DNA from: Aromatoleum bremense
GTDB taxonomy: Bacteria > Pseudomonadota > Gammaproteobacteria > Burkholderiales > Rhodocyclaceae
NCBI RefSeq assembly: GCF_017894365.1
Contig: NZ_CP059467.1
Location: forward strand, 2,480,001 to 2,544,000
DNA length: 64,000 nucleotides
Direction: 5' to 3'
The translations under genes were made by a program, and so were the position numbers. Positions 44,726 to 52,520 of this stretch are shown piece by piece (position 1 is the stretch's first letter; each line of letters starts with the position of its first letter). The notes under the pieces are model-generated. The model saw only the letters and a program-made list of their open reading frames with translations. It had not been told where the DNA came from and did no database searches.

Positions 44726-44834
44726 TCGCCACTCCCCTTGGGCAGAATCACTCGATATGTTTTGCAGAAACAACTTCCTTGTTTTATTGGCGTTTCCGGG
44801 TGGAAAGTGAGACGTGGTGAGACGCCATGAAACC

Positions 44835-46289
44835 TCACAGCAGAACAATGTCGAACTGTTCCTGCGAGTAGCTCGCTTCCGGATGCAGCGAGATCTGCTT
44901 GCCGATGAAGTCCGACAGCATCGCGAGTGACTGCGACTCTTCGTCGAGGAAGAGGTCGATGACGTTCGGCGCGGCGAGCACGCGGAACTCGCGGGCGTTG
45001 AACTGGCGCGCTTCGCGCAGCAGTTCGCGCAGGATTTCATAGCATACGGTGCGCGCGGTCTTGACTTCGCCGCGGCCGTCGCAGGTCGGGCAGGGTTCGC
45101 ACAAGAGGTGGGCGAGCGACTCGCGCGTGCGCTTCCTCGTCATCTCGACGAGGCCCAGCGCGGTGAAGCCGTTGACCGTCATCTTGGTGTGGTCGCGCGC
45201 GAGCGCCTTCTTGAACTCGTCGAGCACCATGTCGCGGTGCTCGACGTTTTCCATGTCGATGAAGTCGATGATGATGATGCCGCCGAGGTTTCTCAGGCGC
45301 AGCTGGCGGGCGATCGTCTGCGCCGCCTCGAGGTTGGTCTTGAAGATCGTGTCGTCGAAATTGCGTGCGCCGACGAAGCCGCCGGTGTTGACGTCGACGG
45401 TCGTCATCGCCTCGGTCTGGTCGATGATCAGGTAGCCGCCCGACTTGAGGCTGACGCGGCGCGCGAGCGCCTTCTGGATCTCGTCCTCGACGTTGTGCAG
45501 ATCGAACAGCGGCCGCTCGCCGCCGTAGTGCTCGAGCAGCGGCAGCACCTTGGGGCTGTACTCGGCGGCGAAGGCCATGAGCTTCTGGAAGTTCTCGCGC
45601 GAATCGACGAGGATGCGCGAGGTGTCGTCGTCGACGAGGTCGCGCAGCACGCGCTGGCCAAGGCCCAGGTCTTCGTACAGCACGGCGGGCGGGAAGCGCC
45701 CGGTCGCGCTGTTGCGGATCTCGCCCCACAGCTTGCGCAGGTAGGCGATGTCGGCGGCGAGTTCGTCGTCGGAGGCGGATTCGGCCATCGTGCGCACGAT
45801 GAAGCCGCCGGCTTCGTCTTCCGGCACCAGCCGCGTCAGCCGTTCGCGCAGCGCCTCGCGCTCGGATTCGTCCTCGATGCGCTGCGAGATGCCGATGTGC
45901 TTTTCCTGGGGCAGGTACACGAGCAGCCGCCCGGCGATGCTGATCTGCGTCGACAGCCGCGCGCCTTTCGTGCCGATCGGATCCTTCAGCACCTGCACCG
46001 TGAGGTTCTGGCCTTCGGCGAGGATGCGCTCGATCGGCCGGCCGGCGTCGCCGTTGTGGCGATCGCTCCAGATGTCGGCGACATGGAGAAAGGCGGTGCG
46101 CTCGAGGCCGATGTCGATGAACGCGGACTGCATGCCGGGCAGCACCCGAACGACGCGGCCGAGGTAGATGTTGCCGACGATGCCGCGGCTGGCAGTGCGC
46201 TCGACGTGCAGTTCCTGTACCACGCCCTGCTCGACGATCGCGACGCGCGTCTCCTGCGGCGTGAAGTTGATGAGAAATTCGATGCTCAT
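44835..46289 (-). CDS. rng: Ribonuclease G
   Basis: A 484-residue RNase E/G-family endonuclease that matures the 16S rRNA 5' end and decays some mRNAs. It has the S1 domain (SRGIVGNIYLGRVVRVLPGMQ), the catalytic region with VDVNTGGFVG and IIIIDFIDM, and the zinc-link CPTCDGRG. It starts with the family N-terminus. It is the last gene of the nadD-rsfS-rlmH-maf-rng run. Confidence 0.96.
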   Translation of the reverse strand: MSIEFLINFTPQETRVAIVEQGVVQELHVERTASRGIVGNIYLGRVVRVLPGMQSAFIDIGLERTAFLHVADIWSDRHNGDAGRPIERILAEGQNLTVQVLKDPIGTKGARLSTQISIAGRLLVYLPQEKHIGISQRIEDESEREALRERLTRLVPEDEAGGFIVRTMAESASDDELAADIAYLRKLWGEIRNSATGRFPPAVLYEDLGLGQRVLRDLVDDDTSRILVDSRENFQKLMAFAAEYSPKVLPLLEHYGGERPLFDLHNVEDEIQKALARRVSLKSGGYLIIDQTEAMTTVDVNTGGFVGARNFDDTIFKTNLEAAQTIARQLRLRNLGGIIIIDFIDMENVEHRDMVLDEFKKALARDHTKMTVNGFTALGLVEMTRKRTRESLAHLLCEPCPTCDGRGEVKTARTVCYEILRELLREARQFNAREFRVLAAPNVIDLFLDEESQSLAMLSDFIGKQISLHPEASYSQEQFDIVLL

Positions 46290-46309
46290 TGGAAAACCGG
46301 TAATGGGAA

Positions 46310-46347
46310 ATGCGCAATCGATGACATCGCGGTCATCGATTGCGCAT
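46310..46347. repeat. Perfect 16-bp inverted repeat between maf and rng
   Basis: ATGCGCAATCGATGAC is followed by a 6-base loop (ATCGCG) and GTCATCGATTGCGCAT. The stem lies in the maf-rng gap, starting about 20 bases before the rng ATG. It may act as a terminator after maf, an RNA processing site or a control of rng itself. Confidence 0.7.
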
Positions 46348-46384
46348 TGCCCATCGCGCCTCGCGGGCGAGCCGCCGCCAGCGG

Positions 46385-47005
46385 CTACAGAGGATAGCCG
46401 AAGCTTTCGAGCAACTGGGCGGTTTCGAACAGCGGCAGGCCCATGATCCCGGTGTAGCTGCCGCGGATCTCCTCGATGAACAGCGCCGCTCGCCCCTGGA
46501 TGCCATATGCGCCGGCCTTGTCCAGGGGTTCGCCGGTGGCGACGTAGTGGCGGATCTCGGCGTCGTCGAGAGGACGAAAACGCACTTCGCTGATGTTCGT
46601 CCGGCTGCGCGTGCGACTGCCGTCGCTCAGCGCGACCGCGGTCAGCACGCGGTGCGTGCGTCCCGACAGCCGCCGCAGGATCGCCGCGGCATCGGGGCCG
46701 TCGACCGGTTTGCCGATGATCTGGCCGTCGAGTTCGAGCGTCGTGTCGGCGGCCAGCACCGGCTGATGCGGCAGCGAGCGCCACTGCAGGCGCCGACACC
46801 CCGCTTCGGCCTTGGTCAGCGCGAGACGCTCGACGTAACGCTCGACGGGCTCGCCCGCCTGCGGGGTTTCGTCGACATCCGCATCCTCGCCGCGCTCGCC
46901 GCCGCGGAACACGAGCAGTTCGAATTGAACGCCGATCTGGCGCAGCAGCTCGCGCCGGCGCGGGCTGCGCGATGCGAGGTAGATGCGGGCTTGCAGGGTC
47001 GTCAT
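46385..47005 (-). CDS. maf: Maf-like nucleoside triphosphate pyrophosphatase
   Basis: A 206-residue Maf/HAM1-fold enzyme. It opens with IYLASRSPRRRELLRQIGV, has the catalytic VLAADTTLELDGQIIGKP and ends with AGAYGIQGRAALFIEEIRGSYTGIMGLPLFET. Such proteins hydrolyse non-canonical or modified nucleotides. It sits between rlmH and rng as in many betaproteobacteria. Confidence 0.94.
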   Translation of the reverse strand: MTTLQARIYLASRSPRRRELLRQIGVQFELLVFRGGERGEDADVDETPQAGEPVERYVERLALTKAEAGCRRLQWRSLPHQPVLAADTTLELDGQIIGKPVDGPDAAAILRRLSGRTHRVLTAVALSDGSRTRSRTNISEVRFRPLDDAEIRHYVATGEPLDKAGAYGIQGRAALFIEEIRGSYTGIMGLPLFETAQLLESFGYPL

Positions 47006-47070
47006 GGGGCGAAGGGCGGCAGGGCGCCGAGTGGCTGCAGACCCGGCGAGTTTACCGCGTGCGGGTTGTG

Positions 47071-47541
47071 CTACTCGCGATGATAGGGATGATTTTTCAG
47101 CACGCTCCACGCGCGGTACAAGGCCTCGGCGAGCAGCGGGCGGACCAGCGCATGCGGCAGCGTCAGGCTCGACAGGCGCAGGCGTTCGTGCGCCGTCGCC
47201 TTGAGTGCGGGTGACAGTCCGTCCGGGCCGCCGACGATCAGCGCGAGATCCTCGCCGCCGCTCTGCCAGGCTTCGAGGCGACGTGCGAGGCCCATCGTCG
47301 TCAGGTCTGCGCCGTGCTCGTCGAGGATCACGCGCCGGCAGCGCGCCGGCAGCGCCGCTTCGATGCGCGTTGCTTCGGCCGCCATCATCGCGTCGACGGT
47401 CTTGCCGGTCGTGCGTGGCTCGGCCTTCACTTCGACGAGCTGCAGCGGCAATTCGCGCGGCATTCGTCGCGCGAACTCGTCGAAGCCGGCCTCGACCCAC
47501 GCCGGCATGCGCGTGCCGACGGCGACGATCAGCAGCTTCAT
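47071..47541 (-). CDS. rlmH: 23S rRNA pseudouridine(1915) N3-methyltransferase RlmH
   Basis: A 156-residue SPOUT methyltransferase. Characteristic parts are [20 protein letters not shown] at the start, [22 protein letters not shown] and [20 protein letters not shown]. It methylates pseudouridine 1915 of 23S rRNA on the assembled ribosome. It lies directly downstream of rsfS. Confidence 0.97.
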   Translation of the reverse strand: MKLLIVAVGTRMPAWVEAGFDEFARRMPRELPLQLVEVKAEPRTTGKTVDAMMAAEATRIEAALPARCRRVILDEHGADLTTMGLARRLEAWQSGGEDLALIVGGPDGLSPALKATAHERLRLSSLTLPHALVRPLLAEALYRAWSVLKNHPYHRE

Positions 47542-47590
47542 CGGCGACGGCGGCCGCGGCAGCCGGTGGTGTCGCGCCGCGGACCGCGGT

Positions 47591-47962
47591 TCATTCGGGC
47601 GCCAGGTGAGCCGTGCCCGCGGCGACGCGCGAGCGCTTCGGCGTCGTTGCCCACAGTTCCTCGAGGTTGTAAAAGTCGCGGGTGGCCGGCTGCATGATAT
47701 GCACGACGATGTCGCCGAGATCGACCAGCACCCATTCGCCGGTCTCCTCGCCTTCGACGCTGACGACGTGGCCGCCGGCTGCCCTGACCTTGTCCTGCAC
47801 GTTGCGCGACAGCGCCCGTGTCTGCCGGTTCGAGTCGCCGCTGGCGACGACGATGCGGTCGAACAGCGATGTGAGTTTGGTGGTGTTGATGACCTCGATG
47901 TCCTTGGCCTTGATGTCTTCGAGGGCGTCGACGACGGTTTTCTGCAGTTTGCGTATGTCCAT
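47591..47962 (-). CDS. rsfS: Ribosome silencing factor RsfS
   Basis: A 123-residue Iojap/RsfS protein. It shows [36 protein letters not shown] and [29 protein letters not shown]. It binds uL14 and blocks subunit joining in starvation. The start overlaps the nadD stop by one base (TGATG). Confidence 0.97.
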   Translation of the reverse strand: MDIRKLQKTVVDALEDIKAKDIEVINTTKLTSLFDRIVVASGDSNRQTRALSRNVQDKVRAAGGHVVSVEGEETGEWVLVDLGDIVVHIMQPATRDFYNLEELWATTPKRSRVAAGTAHLAPE

Positions 47963-48645
47963 CAGGTTCCGCGATAAAGGTGATGCCGCTCGATATAGTC
48001 GAGGACCGGATCGGGCAGCAGATAGCGGGCACTGTGTCCCGCCTGGATCAGACTGCGCACCTGCGATGCAGAGATCGCGAGCGGCGTCATGTCGAAGGGA
48101 ACGATCCGGCCGGCGGGTGACTCGCGCACGGCTCCCGGATCGTTGCCCATGTGATCGCTGCAGACGGCGTCGAGTTCCGGCGACAATGCGCCCGGGCGGC
48201 GATGGCCCTGCGGCGCATAGCCCGGGCGGTTCGCCACTGCGACATGCGCGAGTTGCAGGATGTCGCGCCAGCGGTGCCATGTCGGCAGGCCCTGGAACGC
48301 ATCGGCGCCGAGGATCAGCACCAGCGGGCGCTGCGGGCCGAGCGCCGCGCGCAGGCGCTCGAGCGTCAGGGCGGTGTAGCTCTTGCCTTGCGCAAACACT
48401 TCGCTGTCATCGACCGTGAAGGCCGGATTGCCGGCGGTCGCCAGCCGCACCATCGCCAGCCGGTCGGCGGCGCGGGAACGCGGCGCGCCGCGGTGAGGCG
48501 GCTGGCCGGCGGGAACGAAGCTGACATGGCTGAGCCGCAGTGCTTCGTGCGCCTCTTGCGCGAGGCGCAGGTGACCGATATGGATCGGGTCGAAGGTGCC
48601 GCCGAAGATGCCGAGCGGCCCGGGCTCAGGGCTCGCGGCGCTCAT
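47962..48645 (-). CDS. nadD: Nicotinate-nucleotide adenylyltransferase
   Basis: A 227-residue NadD that makes nicotinate adenine dinucleotide in NAD synthesis. The nucleotidyltransferase signature GGTFDPIHIGHLRLA and the C-terminal ISASQVRSLIQAGHSARYLLP (ISSTxxR-like) are present. The start ATG at 48645 overlaps the upstream BPSS1780 gene; an extended frame reaches 48681. Confidence 0.96.
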   Translation of the reverse strand: MSAASPEPGPLGIFGGTFDPIHIGHLRLAQEAHEALRLSHVSFVPAGQPPHRGAPRSRAADRLAMVRLATAGNPAFTVDDSEVFAQGKSYTALTLERLRAALGPQRPLVLILGADAFQGLPTWHRWRDILQLAHVAVANRPGYAPQGHRRPGALSPELDAVCSDHMGNDPGAVRESPAGRIVPFDMTPLAISASQVRSLIQAGHSARYLLPDPVLDYIERHHLYRGT

Positions 48646-49402
48646 CGAGGGCGTCACGGAAGACGTCGCGGGCGTTAGCATAGAAGCTCGCGAACACGAT
48701 CGGGATCAGCAGCACCGGCAGCGGCACCGAAAACAGCGTCGCGAGCGTCGGCGAGACCAGCCCCAGCATGCCGATGACGAGGCCCGGCAGGAGCACGCAG
48801 AAGACCATCAGCGCGACCGAATATGCCAGGAACGGGCGCCAGTTGCGCAGGCACGCGATGAAGCTGAAGAACATCGCCTTCTGCGGCGGAATGTTCCACC
48901 AGCCGGCGAGGATCGGCGCGAACCAGTAGGCCATCATCACCGGCGTCGACAGCGCGATCGCGATCAGCAGCGCGAACGTGAAGCCGGGCGCGACGGCCGC
49001 CGCTTCGGGATCGACTTTCTCGCCGCCGGTCATGATCTGCAGCAGCGTGCCGCCATCGGCGATCGAGGTCAGGAACAGCACCAGCAGGCTGCCGGCAAGG
49101 TACAGCGCGCCGATCGTGACGAGCCCGCGCAGGTTCTGCTGGAAGCCGGAGAACAGCACGTCGGGCCCGGCCTTGCGGCCCGCGTCGATCTCGCGGCAGG
49201 TGTTGAGCACGCCGAGCGAGAACACCGGCATCAGTAGCGATGCGAGCGGCTGGCCGATCAGCGGCACGACGCTGAGCAGGACCAGCATCAGCAGGTAGCC
49301 GAGCGAGGCGAAAGTCAGCAGCGCCGGGTTGCGGCGCCAGATCACGAGGCCTTCCCCGAGCCAGGCGAAGCCGCGGGCGAGCGGCAGTTGTCGTACTTGC
49401 AT
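48626..49402 (-). CDS. BPSS1780 family membrane protein, copy 1
   Basis: A 258-residue inner-membrane protein with about six hydrophobic segments. The N-terminus (LARGFAWLGEGLVIWRRNPALL) and the GWWNIPPQKAMFFSFIACLRNWRPFLAY segment place it in the BPSS1780 family, whose function is unknown. It overlaps nadD by 20 bases and follows a second, weakly similar family member by 5 bases. Confidence 0.82.
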   Translation of the reverse strand: MQVRQLPLARGFAWLGEGLVIWRRNPALLTFASLGYLLMLVLLSVVPLIGQPLASLLMPVFSLGVLNTCREIDAGRKAGPDVLFSGFQQNLRGLVTIGALYLAGSLLVLFLTSIADGGTLLQIMTGGEKVDPEAAAVAPGFTFALLIAIALSTPVMMAYWFAPILAGWWNIPPQKAMFFSFIACLRNWRPFLAYSVALMVFCVLLPGLVIGMLGLVSPTLATLFSVPLPVLLIPIVFASFYANARDVFRDALDERREP

Positions 49403-49407
49403 GCGGT

Positions 49408-50232
49408 CTATGACTCGTGGTCGGGGTCGGGCGCCGGACTGCGGTCCGGTGCGGAGGTGGGGGCAGGGGGCGGTAGCGCGGGGTGCTCGGCAAACGTGTC
49501 CTGCCAGGCGGCGTAGAGCGCGCCGGCGAGCACCGGGACGAGGATCAGCATGCCCAGTCCGGCAGGAAGCATCGCGACCCACGTCAGGACATACAGGATG
49601 ACGCCGAGGACGACGAAAGTCAGCAGGTTCGACAGGCAGGCCTGCGCCGACAGCTTCATCGCGTCGAGCGGCGACACGTCCTGCAGCATCACCAGCGCCG
49701 GCGCGAACCACAGCGCCATCACGAGCAGTACCCACAGCACGGTGAACACGACGACCGCCAGCATCATGCCGCCGGCGGCCAGCCCCATGCCGGCGAATGC
49801 GCCGACGAGCATGCCGGTGAGCGCCGCGCTGCCGCCGACTGCCGCGGCGATGAGCGCCGCAAGCAGCGCGCCGAACAGATGGAAGGCGCCGATCATCAGC
49901 AGGTTGCCGGCGTGGCGGCGCAGCCCGTCGAAGAGATGGTCGATGCGCAGGGCCTGGCCGCGGTCCACCGCCTGAGCGCCGGCGAGCATGCCGGCGACCA
50001 GCACCGGGAAGGCCAGCGGCGCCACCGCCCAGCCGAGAAACGGCACGAAGCCGAGCGCGCTGAGGATGACGATCAGGATCACGGTCTGGATCATCCATAC
50101 GCCGGGCCGGGCGGTGAACATCCGCCAGCCGGCGGCGAGCCACTGCAGCGTCTGCGCCGGCGTGACATGGCCCGGTTCGGGTAGCGGATGGCGTCGCCGC
50201 GAAGCGCAAGCGCCGGGATGCGGATCGGTCAT
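49408..50232 (-). CDS. BPSS1780 family membrane protein, copy 2
   Basis: A 274-residue polytopic membrane protein related to the preceding entry. LQWLAAGWRMFTARPGVWM corresponds to its N-terminus, and ALWFAPALVMLQDVSPLDAMKLSAQACLSNLLTF to the conserved region. A proline/alanine-rich tail follows. Function is unknown. It starts 3 bases after the thrB stop and is probably in the same transcript. Confidence 0.8.
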   Translation of the reverse strand: MTDPHPGACASRRRHPLPEPGHVTPAQTLQWLAAGWRMFTARPGVWMIQTVILIVILSALGFVPFLGWAVAPLAFPVLVAGMLAGAQAVDRGQALRIDHLFDGLRRHAGNLLMIGAFHLFGALLAALIAAAVGGSAALTGMLVGAFAGMGLAAGGMMLAVVVFTVLWVLLVMALWFAPALVMLQDVSPLDAMKLSAQACLSNLLTFVVLGVILYVLTWVAMLPAGLGMLILVPVLAGALYAAWQDTFAEHPALPPPAPTSAPDRSPAPDPDHES

Positions 50233-50235
50233 CGT

Positions 50236-51177
50236 TCAGACGGGGAGGGAGTGGGGGGCGGCAATGTGCCGCCGCAAGATGTCGCGGTATTCGGCAGGCG
50301 GCTTGACGAGCACCATCTCGCCCGCTTTCGGCAGATGGAAGTCCTCGGCGCGCGACAGCCAGAACCGCAACGCCGCGCCGCGCAGCATCGCCGGCCAGCC
50401 GTCGCGCTCCGCGGCTTCGAACGGCCGCTCGGCGTGGTAGGCGGCGAGCAGCGCTCCGGCGCGGGACGTGTCGAGTTCGCCGCCAGGTGTTGTGCACCAG
50501 TCATTGACGGTGACTGCGACATCGAACAGCAGCGCGTCATGGCCGGCGAAGTAGAAATCGATGACGCCGCCGATATGGCCGTCGTCCCACAGCACGTTGT
50601 CGCGGAAGAGATCCGCGTGGATCACGCCCTGCGGCAGCCGGTCGTAGGCGACGCGCGCCTGGAATGCGAGCTCGGCGTCGAGCAGCGCCTGTTCGTCGGC
50701 CGGCAGGAAGGGACGCACGCGTGCCGCCGCGGCATCGCGCCAGGCGGCACCCCGCGGGTTGTCCTGCCTGCGGCCGTAAGACAGGCCCGCCAGGTGCAGC
50801 CCGGCGAGCATCGCGCCGACGCGTGCGCAGTGGCTCGCGCCGGGAGTCATCTCGGAACGGCCGGAGAGCCTCCTGACGAGTGCGGCGGGCCGGCCGCTAA
50901 GAGTGCCGAGGTATTCGTTGTCGCGGTCGGCGATCGGCGCCGGCACCGGCAGGCCGTGACGCGCGAGGTGCGCCATCAGGTGCAGGTAGAACGGCAGCTC
51001 GGCGCGCGGAATCGCTTCGAACAGCGTCAGCACGTAGCGGCCGAGCGTCGTCGTGACGAAGAAGTTGCTGTTCTGCACGCCCCCCGAAATGCCCTGCAGC
51101 CCGACCAGCCGGCCAACCGCATAGCGACCGAGCCACGCGGACAGCTCCTCGGGCGAAACGGGGGTGAAGACGGACAT
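50236..51177 (-). CDS. thrB: Homoserine kinase (APH-type ThrB)
   Basis: A 313-residue homoserine kinase of the aminoglycoside-phosphotransferase fold used in beta- and alphaproteobacteria instead of the GHMP enzyme. It shows ISGGVQNSNFFVTTTLGRYVLTLFE, the catalytic VIHADLFRDNVLW and VIDFYFAGHDALLFDVAVTVNDWC. It phosphorylates homoserine in threonine synthesis. Confidence 0.95.
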   Translation of the reverse strand: MSVFTPVSPEELSAWLGRYAVGRLVGLQGISGGVQNSNFFVTTTLGRYVLTLFEAIPRAELPFYLHLMAHLARHGLPVPAPIADRDNEYLGTLSGRPAALVRRLSGRSEMTPGASHCARVGAMLAGLHLAGLSYGRRQDNPRGAAWRDAAAARVRPFLPADEQALLDAELAFQARVAYDRLPQGVIHADLFRDNVLWDDGHIGGVIDFYFAGHDALLFDVAVTVNDWCTTPGGELDTSRAGALLAAYHAERPFEAAERDGWPAMLRGAALRFWLSRAEDFHLPKAGEMVLVKPPAEYRDILRRHIAAPHSLPV

Positions 51178-51210
51178 GGGCTGGTGGGGTGCCGGTTCAG
51201 CGGACGTGCG

Positions 51211-51537
51211 TCACCAGGACTTGATGACCCACATCGGCACCGACAGCGTCGGCATGACGTCCTGGCGCGCCATGACGCCGTTGCCTTCGTGGTCGACGAG
51301 ATAATAGGGCACGCCGTGCGGCGGCGTCACCTTGATCATGTAGAGGCGACCGCGGATGCGGTATTCCTGCACCGTGTCTTCGCCGCTTTTCTTGATCGTG
51401 ACTTCCGGTTCGAGCGATTCGTCGCTCATGCCCGGCGGAATCGGCGGGGGTTCGGGAATCGGTTCGAGTTGCGGCGGCTGCTGGGCGGCAACCGGGGCGG
51501 CGATGGCCATCAGCAGGACGATCAGGGTGCGGCGCAT
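51211..51537 (-). CDS. DUF2782 family exported protein
   Basis: A 108-residue protein with a signal peptide (LIVLLMAIAAPVAAQ), a proline-rich segment and the DUF2782 domain (EPEVTIKKSGEDTVQEYRIR, GRLYMIKVTPPHGVPYYLVD). Function is unknown. It often sits between polA and thrB in betaproteobacteria, as it does here. A GGAGAGT site precedes the ATG. Confidence 0.9.
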   Translation of the reverse strand: MRRTLIVLLMAIAAPVAAQQPPQLEPIPEPPPIPPGMSDESLEPEVTIKKSGEDTVQEYRIRGRLYMIKVTPPHGVPYYLVDHEGNGVMARQDVMPTLSVPMWVIKSW

Positions 51538-51704
51538 GGGACTCTCCTTGGATGACGGCGATTCTAGCAGAGGCGCGCCGAAACGCCCGTGGCCCAAGGC
51601 GCTCGCGCCGGCGCAGGCCTCGCATGGCATGCCGCAGGCAAGGGCGCGCCTGCGGCGCCGGCGCGGGATTCTCTCGTCGCCCGTCTGCCCGGGCGGACGG
51701 ACGC

Positions 51705-52430
51705 TCACAGGTTCAGCATCAGCTCGTGCTCTTCGGGCAGCGGCAGGAAGCCGCGGGTTTCGTAATGCTTGAAGATCGCCTCGACGACGTCTTCAGGCTT
51801 GTCGATCAGCTGGATGAGGTCGAGGTCCGCCGGGTTGATCATGCGTTCGGCAATGAGGCGGTCGCGGAACCAGTCGAGCAGCCCTCTCCAGAACGGCTCA
51901 TGAACGAGGATGATCGGGATGCTGCGGCTTTTTCCCGTCTGGATCAGTGTCATCGCTTCCATCAGCTCGTCGAGCGTGCCGAAGCCGCCAGGAAGCACGA
52001 CGTAGGCCGACGCGAACTTCACGAACATGAACTTGCGCGCGAAGAAGTGCTGGAACGTCTGCGAGATGTCCTGGTAAGGATTTGCCGCCTGCTCGAGCGG
52101 CAGCTGGATGTTGAGGCCGATCGACGGGCTCTTGCCGAAATACGCGCCCTTGTTCGCGGCTTCCATGATGCCGGGACCGCCGCCCGAGATCACCGCGAAG
52201 CCGGCGTCCGACAGCAGCCGGCTGATGCGCTCGGTGAGCATGTAGTACATGTGGTCGGGCGGCGTGCGCGCGCTGCCGAAGATCGACACCGCCGGGCGGA
52301 TCGCGTTGAGGCGTTCGGTGGCTTCGACGAACTCTGCCATAATTCCGAAGATTCGCCACGACTCGCGCGCATTGAAGCGCGGGGCCGTGCTGCTCGGGGC
52401 ACTGGGGGGAATTTTTTCTTTCGCCGTCAT
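51705..52430 (-). CDS. LOG family protein (TIGR00730 Rossmann-fold nucleotide hydrolase)
   Basis: A 241-residue protein with both LOG motifs, SGGGPGIMEAANKGA and PGGFGTLDELMEAMTLIQ. Plant and some bacterial LOG proteins release cytokinin bases from nucleoside monophosphates; others are nucleotide monophosphate nucleosidases. The N-terminal extension before FGSAR places it with the longer proteobacterial group. The ATG at 52430 lies back to back with polA. Confidence 0.9.
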   Translation of the reverse strand: MTAKEKIPPSAPSSTAPRFNARESWRIFGIMAEFVEATERLNAIRPAVSIFGSARTPPDHMYYMLTERISRLLSDAGFAVISGGGPGIMEAANKGAYFGKSPSIGLNIQLPLEQAANPYQDISQTFQHFFARKFMFVKFASAYVVLPGGFGTLDELMEAMTLIQTGKSRSIPIILVHEPFWRGLLDWFRDRLIAERMINPADLDLIQLIDKPEDVVEAIFKHYETRGFLPLPEEHELMLNL

Positions 52431-52520
52431 GTTGTTCTCGATTCTCGTCTCACGGGATCTGCCCGGGTCTCGGTTTGATTCCCGTCGCATCGACCCCGTT
52501 CTCCGAAGGATGTTTTTCCG

